Of a stretch of DNA of 64,000 bases, positions 54,882 to 61,473 are shown piece by piece. This DNA is from an uncultured Alphaproteobacteria bacterium. Its GTDB lineage: Bacteria > Pseudomonadota > Alphaproteobacteria > SP197. The stretch covers positions 62,001 to 126,000 of the forward strand of contig CALSLK010000006.1 of the NCBI GenBank assembly GCA_943787175.1, in the 5' to 3' direction. Both the position numbers and the translations under genes were made by a program. The notes below the pieces were generated by a model that worked only from the letters and a program-made list of their open reading frames with translations, had not been told where the DNA came from and did not search any database. The stretch's first letter is position 1, and every line of letters starts with the position of its first letter.

Positions 54882-54906
54882 TCGTCGTTGAAGACTCTCC
54901 TGCATG

Positions 54907-54939
54907 CGACTCCCTTTGCCCCCGTGGTGAAGGGAGTCG
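54907..54939 (+). terminator. Intrinsic terminator after the aminotransferase gene
   Basis: Perfect 10-bp stem CGACTCCCTT/AAGGGAGTCG with a 13-base loop, then TTTGCCTTTG on the plus strand. It lies 25 bases after the aminotransferase stop and 28 bases before the next gene. The T-run is short, so termination may be partial. Confidence 0.7.
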
Positions 54940-54967
54940 TTTGCCTTTGTGACAAGGAACCACGACC

Positions 54968-55507
54968 GTGATCGGACGTTTTGCCCGCGGCATGAGCAAC
55001 AAGCTTCCCGCGCCGCTGATTGCCGGTGTGATCCTGTTTACCGTGGGTGTCTGGTTCGCCAGTGTTCCGCTGCGCCATGCCTATCCCACGGCCGACCAGC
55101 TGACCGTTCTGGAAGGCACGGCGTTCGATGCCATCGAGGTGCGCCGGAGGCGCGGCGCGTTCCTGCGTTTCCTGTCCGATGATGCGCTGGAGGTTCAGGG
55201 TGCGGTCAATCCTGGCGAGGAGATCGTGATCTACAGCACCTCCATGCCGCGCTACGATGACTTCAAGGCCGCGCTGGCACAAGGTCCCGGCAGGTTCCAT
55301 CGCTGGGATGAAGCACCCGACGAGCGCGAACGTTACGTGGTCTGGCAGTTCGAGAATGCCGATGGCACGCTGGTCACCCTGGATGAAAGTGTCGCTTCCC
55401 TGAAGGCTGCCCGTCTGGATGCGGCCTGGCTGCCCGGCGGCATTGGGGTCTTCGGCTTCCTGCTCATCCTTCACGGTTTGCGTCTGCGCCGCGCTGCTGC
55501 TGCCTGA
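54968..55507 (+). CDS. Hypothetical membrane protein
   Basis: 179 residues from GTG 54968 (MIGRFARGMSNKL); ATG 54992 is an alternative. One TM segment at residues 15-35 (PLIAGVILFTVGVWFASVPL), a hydrophilic middle of about 110 residues with mixed charge, and a second TM near the C-terminus (WLPGGIGVFGFLLILHGLRL). The middle is probably periplasmic with a beta-rich fold. I do not recognise the family. It lies upstream of a GST gene in the same direction. Confidence 0.65.
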   Translation: MIGRFARGMSNKLPAPLIAGVILFTVGVWFASVPLRHAYPTADQLTVLEGTAFDAIEVRRRRGAFLRFLSDDALEVQGAVNPGEEIVIYSTSMPRYDDFKAALAQGPGRFHRWDEAPDERERYVVWQFENADGTLVTLDESVASLKAARLDAAWLPGGIGVFGFLLILHGLRLRRAAAA

Positions 55508-55544
55508 GCCCGCAACCATCCACGACCTGCTGGAGAGCGACCCC

Positions 55545-56216
55545 ATGGGCAATCCTGAATACAGGCTTTACGGACATTTCGAGTCCGGCAACGTCTATAA
55601 GGCCGCCCTGTTGCTGGCACTGGCCGGCAAGGCCTACGAATTCCGCCATGTCGACATCTTTGCCGGTGCGACCAAGGCGGATGACTTCACGGCCCTGAAC
55701 CCTTTCCAGGAAATACCGGTGCTGGTCCATGGCAGCAGCACGATCACCCAGTCCGACGTCATCCTGCGTTACCTGGCCGACGACATCGGCCGCTTTGGCG
55801 GCAAGGATGCCGGGGAGCGCCGACGTATCCAGGAATGGATGGCCTGGACCAGCAACAAGTTCACCAACGGCATTGCCTCTGCGCGCTTCGGCACGCGCTT
55901 TGCCGGGTTTGATCCGGCTGTGATCACGTTCTTTCAGAAGCGCGCAGAAGCCGCCTTCGATCTGGTCGAGCGCCACCTTGCTGACCGCGAATGGTTGGTC
56001 GGTGACAGCCCGACCATCGCCGACTTCTCGGCTGCCGGTTACATCTTCCTTGCAGATGAAGCCGGGCTTGATACGAGTCCATGGCGCAGGATGCACGCGT
56101 GGATCGAGCGCCTTTCCCTGCTGCCGGGCTGGCATCACCCCGACAAGATGCCCCGAAAGGATGCCATCGTCGCGCCCACCGCGGTCTTCAACGCACCCGA
56201 CGATGACGACGTCTGA
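55545..56216 (+). CDS. Glutathione S-transferase family protein
   Basis: About 223 residues from ATG 55545 (MGNPEYRLYGHFESGNVYK). Thioredoxin-like N-domain with Ser in ESGNVYKAALLLA, NPFQEIPVLVHG with cis-Pro and TQSDVILRYLAD, then an all-helical C-domain (LADREWLVGDSPTIADFSAA). Its stop overlaps the next start as TGATG, so the nitroreductase-like protein is coupled to it. Confidence 0.85.
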   Translation: MGNPEYRLYGHFESGNVYKAALLLALAGKAYEFRHVDIFAGATKADDFTALNPFQEIPVLVHGSSTITQSDVILRYLADDIGRFGGKDAGERRRIQEWMAWTSNKFTNGIASARFGTRFAGFDPAVITFFQKRAEAAFDLVERHLADREWLVGDSPTIADFSAAGYIFLADEAGLDTSPWRRMHAWIERLSLLPGWHHPDKMPRKDAIVAPTAVFNAPDDDDV

Positions 56217-56800
56217 TGGCCCGGATCGACACGTTCCAGTCGCTGCTTTCGGCGCGCCGCACGCGCCGTGACTTTGCCGGTACTCCCCTTTCGCGCGTGC
56301 AAGTCGAAACCTTGCTTGCCTGTGGTCTTGGTGCCAGCGGCGACGGCCAAATGGTCGTTCCGTCAGCCGGAGCGCTCTATCCCATGCACCTCTTCCTCGT
56401 GGCTGGTGATGTCGAAGGCCTGCTGCCTGGTCTCCATGGCTGGTCTTCTCCAGAGGGTCTTGGCCCGCTTCTGCAATCAGGCGATCTGCGGCCCGGACTC
56501 CAACAGGCTGCGCTGGAGGAACAACCCTGGGTCGGGCGCGCCGCTGCCCTTATTGTCATCACCGCCGACATCGGTGCTGCCAACGCGGCATTCCATGAAC
56601 AACAGCCCGACGGCAAACGTGGTGAGCGGTATGCCGCCATGGAAGCCGGTGCTATTGCCCAGTCGCTCTATCTGGGTACCGAAGTCATGGGCCTTGCAGG
56701 CGTTCTGGTCGGCGGGATCGATGATGCAGAGATCAGCGTGGCTCTCGATCTCCCCGATGATCTCACGCCCCTTGCCTTGTTCGCTGTCGGCAATCGCTAA
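56216..56800 (+). CDS. Nitroreductase-fold protein, SagB-type oxidase-like
   Basis: 194 residues. FMN-contact N-terminus SARRTRRDFAGTPLSR, PSAGALYPMHLFLV as in SagB-type azoline oxidases, and ERYAAMEAGAIAQSLYLGTE, the dimer-interface helix of nitroreductases. No precursor peptide or cyclodehydratase gene is nearby, so RiPP processing is unsupported. It could be a flavin oxidoreductase working with the adjacent GST. Converges on murJ with a 4-base overlap. Confidence 0.78.
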   Translation: MARIDTFQSLLSARRTRRDFAGTPLSRVQVETLLACGLGASGDGQMVVPSAGALYPMHLFLVAGDVEGLLPGLHGWSSPEGLGPLLQSGDLRPGLQQAALEEQPWVGRAAALIVITADIGAANAAFHEQQPDGKRGERYAAMEAGAIAQSLYLGTEVMGLAGVLVGGIDDAEISVALDLPDDLTPLALFAVGNR

Positions 56801-58365
56801 CGCACAGCCTTCTTCAACGCTCTCTTGCGCATCATGTCCTTGAGATCGGCGAGGTTGAAGGCGCCCAGAAGCTGGCCCGCGATGGTGTAGACGCCAAGGC
56901 CCAACGCGACCATGCCAGCCAAAGCAAGTGCCTGAACCAGGATGCCTTCGGGCACAAAACGCACCGCCGCCCAGTTGCCTATCCACAAGGCAACGGCCAT
57001 CAGGGCCGAAGCAAAGAGAATGCGTGGCAGGCGGCGTTTGAGACGTTCGTCGGGACTGAAATGGCCGCGCTTGATGAGGATGTAACAAAGGATCCCACCG
57101 TTGATCCAGGCCGCACCTGCCGTGGCTAGCGCAATGCCGACATGGCCCAGCGACCAGATAAGCAGCATCATGATGCCAAGGTTGCTGAGCAGGCCCACGA
57201 CCGCGACCTTGACCGGCGTTTTGGTGTCCTTGCGCGCGAAGAAGCCCGGGGCAAAGACCTTGATCAGGACATAGGCAGGCAGGCCTACGGCAAAGGCAAC
57301 CAGGGCTGCGGCGCTCTGGGCCGTGTCGACTGCATCGAAGGCCCCGCGTTCAAACAGCACGGCGATGATCGGTTCGGCGATGATGGTGAGTGCAACCGCA
57401 CCGGGCAGGCAGAACAGCATGACCAGTTCAACAGCACGGCTTTGGCTGTCGTTGGCGCCCTTCTGGTCACCAGCCTGGATCTGGCGTGACAACAACGGAA
57501 GCAGGGCCGTGCCCACAGCAATGCCCACGACACCAAGGAGCAACTGGTTCACCCGGTCTGCATAATAGAGATAGGAGATCGAGCCGGTTGCCAGGAACGA
57601 GGCGACCCAGAGGTCGATCACCAGATTGATCTGCACGACACCGGCACCCAGTGCGGCGGGGCCAAAGAGTTTGAGCACCTGACGCACGCCCTTTGTGAGG
57701 CGCGGCCACAGCAGACGCGGCAGCATGCCGGCACGGCTGAGATTGGCCAGGAGCAGCAGAAGCTGTGCCACGCCGCCCAGCGTGACACCCCAGGCCAGCG
57801 CGTGGCCGGCCCCGATGTTGTCGGAGTAGTAGGCGACCAGTGCGGCAGCGATGAGGCTGAGGTTGAGCAGGATTGGAGCGGCGGCATAGGCGGCAAAGCG
57901 TCCGCTCGAATTCAGCATGCCGCCAAAGAGCGCGACCATCGAGATCAACAGCAGATAGGGAAAGGTGATGCGCGTGAGTTCGACCGCGAGCTTGAACTTT
58001 TCGGGCTCATCGACGAAGCCGGGCGCCAGACCCAGCATGACCCAGTGCATCCCGATCTCGAATACAACCGTGAGCACGACCAACGCCAGCAACAGGACGG
58101 CCATGGTTTCATCGGCCAGGCGTTTGGCTTCCGCCTTGCCCTCGCCCTCAAGCCTGCCAGCGAACAGGGGAATGAAAGCCGCGTTGAAGGCGCCTTCGGC
58201 AAACAGGCGGCGGAAGAAGTTGGGTAGCTTGAAGGCAACCAGGAATGCGTCCGCACCAATGCCCGCACCCAGCGCGGCGGCAAACAGCATGTCGCGCACG
58301 AAACCCAACACGCGGCTGATCGCGGTCAACCCGCTGACGGTCACAAAGGCACGGGCAAGGTTCAT
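56797..58365 (-). CDS. murJ: Lipid II flippase MurJ
   Basis: 522 residues with about fourteen TM segments. The N-terminal LTAISRVLGFVRDMLFAAAL and AFLVAFKLPNFFRRLFAEGA are the MurJ signature with its essential Arg residues. Moves lipid-linked peptidoglycan precursor across the inner membrane. Often clustered with glnD in alphaproteobacteria; here glnD is about 12 kb away. Confidence 0.94.
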   Translation of the reverse strand: MNLARAFVTVSGLTAISRVLGFVRDMLFAAALGAGIGADAFLVAFKLPNFFRRLFAEGAFNAAFIPLFAGRLEGEGKAEAKRLADETMAVLLLALVVLTVVFEIGMHWVMLGLAPGFVDEPEKFKLAVELTRITFPYLLLISMVALFGGMLNSSGRFAAYAAAPILLNLSLIAAALVAYYSDNIGAGHALAWGVTLGGVAQLLLLLANLSRAGMLPRLLWPRLTKGVRQVLKLFGPAALGAGVVQINLVIDLWVASFLATGSISYLYYADRVNQLLLGVVGIAVGTALLPLLSRQIQAGDQKGANDSQSRAVELVMLFCLPGAVALTIIAEPIIAVLFERGAFDAVDTAQSAAALVAFAVGLPAYVLIKVFAPGFFARKDTKTPVKVAVVGLLSNLGIMMLLIWSLGHVGIALATAGAAWINGGILCYILIKRGHFSPDERLKRRLPRILFASALMAVALWIGNWAAVRFVPEGILVQALALAGMVALGLGVYTIAGQLLGAFNLADLKDMMRKRALKKAVR

Positions 58366-58645
58366 GGGGCGGGATTTCTGCGCTGAAAGGACGGCATTTT
58401 CGTGGCGAACCGGTTGGTCCGGTTCAGGCTTCGCACTATCGCAGGAACGCTACCATGGGGGGTGTTGGAGAAAAACTCGGGTTCAACCCCATGCAAAGTA
58501 GAACGCATGGTTGTTCCCATTCGGAGCGTGCGACCCTGTGGCCACACTGTCGGGGCGTTCCATGCTCTGATCAAATGGCGCTTTCCATGACCGGGATCAT
58601 CCCCGGATCAGCGGCTATAGCAAGAAGCTTGTGGCCAACTGGTGC
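58366..58645. other. Intergenic region between murJ and dsbB
   Basis: 280 bases with no supported gene. A 7-bp inverted repeat, GAACCGG-TTGGT-CCGGTTC, sits at 58407-58425, about 40 bases upstream of the murJ start. It has no T-run and could be a regulatory dyad or a weak termination hairpin for dsbB. Confidence 0.5.
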
Positions 58646-59205
58646 TCAGTCGAACATCCAGTAATCGACGGGGTTATCCGGGCATTGAAAGGGTCCGCAT
58701 TCCACGAAGGTCAGCACGACATTCAGGAGAACACGGCAACGGCCAACAGGCAGGCGAGTTTGCCGAAGCCGGCAAGCCCGGTGGTGGTCGTATCCGTGTG
58801 CATGGCATCGCGATCCCACGCCCGGTTCCACAGCGCAAGCAGGGCAGCAACCCCGATGATGGTCATGGCAAAGATGAGGAACGCCCACGTGTAGTAGTGG
58901 TATCCCAGAATGGGCGAACCATAACCTGGCGTACCTGGAATGACGTGCAGGGAGATCTGGCGCAGGGAGACGGCCGCCCCGAACAGGGCGGCGATCAGGA
59001 TCACCCCGTAATGGCGTTGTTGGGGGCCGTAGATGACGTTGAGCATGAAGCCGAACATCACCGCGGCAAAGCCGATGCGCTGCAGCAGGCATAACGGGCA
59101 GGGAAGTTCGCCCAGGGCAAACTGGAGCACCACGCCCATGAAGAGGACCCCTGTGATGCCGAGCAGGCCAAGGGTGTTGAGCGCAACGATTGCATTCCTG
59201 TTCAT
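58646..59205 (-). CDS. dsbB: Disulfide bond formation protein B, frameshifted near the C-terminus
   Basis: About 186 residues from ATG 59205 (MNRNAIVALNTLGLLG). Four TM helices. First redox pair CPLC in GELPCPLCLLQRIGF. One frame stops at 58723, but the next frame continues NVVLTFVECGPFQCPDNP, which carries the second Cys pair. An indel near 58730 joins the two. Inner-membrane quinone reductase that reoxidises DsbA. A DUF5993-like small membrane protein precedes it, as is common for this DsbB subtype. Confidence 0.8.
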
Positions 59206-59213
59206 GGCGTCAC

Positions 59214-59369
59214 CTACAACAGGATTTCGAGATGGTCGGTCGCGTGATGATGAAACCAGAACAGGCCCAGGATCATGGATAAGGCGAAGAAGCCATAGCT
59301 CAGCTTTTTCCTGCCAATCAGGGCGCCGATCATGGCAAGGGCCACCACAAGCAGGATCAGACTCATCAT
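59214..59369 (-). CDS. Small membrane protein, DUF5993-like
   Basis: About 51 residues from ATG 59369 (MMSLILLVVALAMIGALIG); an extension to 59429 is less likely. Two hydrophobic segments and the C-terminal FWFHHHATDHLEI are the pattern of DUF5993. It ends 8 bases before dsbB and is presumably co-transcribed. Function unknown, possibly a DsbB partner. Confidence 0.75.
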   Translation of the reverse strand: MMSLILLVVALAMIGALIGRKKLSYGFFALSMILGLFWFHHHATDHLEILL

Positions 59370-59522
59370 GGTCAGGGCTTCCTTCCGCCACCCGGCGTTA
59401 TGGCCTTGATCCTGACTGTTTTGGGGCAATCATCAAGGGCTTGACGCATGACCCGCGACGTTTCCAGACCGGGAAGGGTGTGAAAGGGTGGCACCCAATC
59501 CTCAAAACACCGGAAAGACGCA

Positions 59523-60581
59523 ATGACATCCACCGCAGCTTCCAATTCCGGCCTGGAACAGCTCGCGTCCCTGCCCCGCTTTTCCCTGGCGCAATTGCCC
59601 ACGCCAATCCACCGGCTGGAGAACTTCGTGGCCCATGCCGGCGACATCGACCTGTGGATCAAGCGCGACGACCTGACCGGACTGGTCGGCGGCGGCAACA
59701 AGACCCGCAAGCTGGAATTCCTGATTGGCGATGCCAGGGCGCGCGGCTTCGACATGCTGGTGACCGTGGGTGCGATCCAGTCCAACCACACGCGCCAAAC
59801 CGCCGCAGCAGCAGCCAAGGCCGGCATGAAATGCGCCCTGCTCCACAACGGCTGGACGCAGGACGGCGGACCGGCCTATCGCAATGTCGGCAACATCCTG
59901 TTCAGCAACCTGATGGGTGCCGAGCTTTATCTCGACGAAACAGAACGTCCCATCGAGGACGAAGGACCACTGGAAGACCTGGTCGCACATCTGACTGCTC
60001 AGGGGCACAAGCCCTATTCCATTCCCGGCGGCGCATCGGACCACCCCTTAGGCAGCTTCGGTTATGCCGCCTGTGCCGCTGAAATCGTCGAGCAGTCCAG
60101 GAAACACGGCATCAGCTTCGACTACATCGTGCATTGCACCGGTTCCAGCAGCACGCAGTCTGGCCTGCTGGCCGGGCTGACGGCACTGGAATCAGACATC
60201 CGGGTGATCGGTGTTCCCGATGATGAGGAAACCGAGATCAAGAAAGGCCGCGTACTGCGCCTGGCCAATGCCGCACTGGAACATCTGGGCGCGCCGCAAC
60301 GGGTTAAACCTGAAGCAGTCGAGATCACGGTGGGCGATGCGAGCCCCTATGGCGTGTCGGATGCCACCACGTTTGAGGCCATCGGCCTGATGGCCCGCAC
60401 GGAAGGCCTGATCGCCGACCCGGTCTATGAAGGCAAGGCCGTGCGCGGACTGCTGGAGCTGGCAAAATCAGGCCGGTTTGAGCCCAACAGCAAGGTCCTT
60501 CTGATGCATCTGGGCGGCACCCCGGCAACCCACGCCTATGCCAACCAGTACGGCGAGATCGACTTCAAACCACTGCCTTGA
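59523..60581 (+). CDS. PLP-dependent L-cysteate sulfo-lyase/D-cysteine desulfhydrase homologue
   Basis: 352 residues, fold-type II PLP enzyme of the ACC deaminase/D-cysteine desulfhydrase family. LWIKRDDLTGLVGGGNKTRK holds the PLP Lys, AIQSNHTRQTAAAAA the phosphate-binding Ser-Asn-His, and HCTGSSSTQSGLLAGL the pocket. In marine alphaproteobacteria a close homologue, CuyA, acts on L-cysteate. Which substrate applies here is not resolvable from sequence. It is divergent from the DUF5993/dsbB genes. Confidence 0.8.
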   Translation: MTSTAASNSGLEQLASLPRFSLAQLPTPIHRLENFVAHAGDIDLWIKRDDLTGLVGGGNKTRKLEFLIGDARARGFDMLVTVGAIQSNHTRQTAAAAAKAGMKCALLHNGWTQDGGPAYRNVGNILFSNLMGAELYLDETERPIEDEGPLEDLVAHLTAQGHKPYSIPGGASDHPLGSFGYAACAAEIVEQSRKHGISFDYIVHCTGSSSTQSGLLAGLTALESDIRVIGVPDDEETEIKKGRVLRLANAALEHLGAPQRVKPEAVEITVGDASPYGVSDATTFEAIGLMARTEGLIADPVYEGKAVRGLLELAKSGRFEPNSKVLLMHLGGTPATHAYANQYGEIDFKPLP

Positions 60582-60595
60582 ACAGACGCCCTGCT

Positions 60596-61450
60596 TCAAT
60601 CCACTAGCGCGTCGGAACGCAGGCCTGCGCGTTCTTCATGGATGGGTAGGACGCGACCGTAGAGCTGCCTTGTGCGCTCGACACTGCCGACCATGCCGGG
60701 GATTTCGGCAAAACTGAAGATGCCGACATAACGGGCACGATTGCCCTGGACCGGGGAAACGTTGTGGAGGGCATAACGGCCTTTGAAGATCTGCAGGTCA
60801 CCAGGTTCCAGAGCCAGCGTGTGCACGCCAGCAGTATCGCCATCAAGCACTGCGCGGACGCTGTCGTAGTTTTCATCGGTTGGCGTGCGCAAGTTGGGGC
60901 AGTAGCGGAAAAGGCCACCGGCATCACCGTTCCGGATCGACAGGGTGACGGTGTAGTTGTTGGTGTCGAAATGCCAGGGGAAACCGCCGCCTGGTTCCAC
61001 GACATTGATGATCACGTCGGCCAGGGGATCATCGTACCGGAAGAAATGCTCCTCCTGCAGGGCTGCCTGAATGAAGGGCGCGAAGTACGGCGCTTCGTAA
61101 ATCGAGCGCAGCATGGAGTCAGGCCCGAAGTTATCGGCCGGCACAAAGGCGTTGGACCGCTCGTAAAACCGCCGTTTGGGATGATGGGCCGGCAGGCTTT
61201 CGTCATCCCGGCCAAAATAGGCGTTGGTGCGGTTGAAGTTGCGATGGGCAAAGGGCGCTGTGCGTTCAGCCTCGGCCTCCAGGTCGGCCAGACACTCGGG
61301 CCGCACGAACCCCTTCAGGACGGCACAGCCATCGTCACCCAGTTCCGCGCGAATGGCGGCAAGGCAGGCTTCAAAGGCCGGGTGATCGGGCTGATCGATG
61401 GGGTAACGCGCGAGGTTGATGATGGTCCCTGCATCCGGCGAAGCGGCCAT
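60596..61450 (-). CDS. Fe(II)/2-oxoglutarate-dependent oxygenase
   Basis: About 284 residues from ATG 61450 (MAASPDAGTIINLARYP), with GGAG upstream. The iron ligands are in GFPWHFDTNNYTVTLSI (His and Asp) and IFKGRYALHNVSPVQG (distal His), with the 2OG Arg in NRARYVGIFSF. A typical jelly-roll oxygenase of the HalD/phytanoyl-type set; substrate unknown. Lies directly downstream of the glutamate dehydrogenase gene, so amino-acid chemistry is plausible. Confidence 0.75.
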   Translation of the reverse strand: MAASPDAGTIINLARYPIDQPDHPAFEACLAAIRAELGDDGCAVLKGFVRPECLADLEAEAERTAPFAHRNFNRTNAYFGRDDESLPAHHPKRRFYERSNAFVPADNFGPDSMLRSIYEAPYFAPFIQAALQEEHFFRYDDPLADVIINVVEPGGGFPWHFDTNNYTVTLSIRNGDAGGLFRYCPNLRTPTDENYDSVRAVLDGDTAGVHTLALEPGDLQIFKGRYALHNVSPVQGNRARYVGIFSFAEIPGMVGSVERTRQLYGRVLPIHEERAGLRSDALVD

Positions 61451-61473
61451 GGCGTGGACTCCTTCTTCTGGCC

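Noticed and set aside
58362-58574. 70-codon minus-strand frame upstream of murJ
   Set aside because: Overlaps the murJ start, low-complexity basic sequence, no ribosome site.
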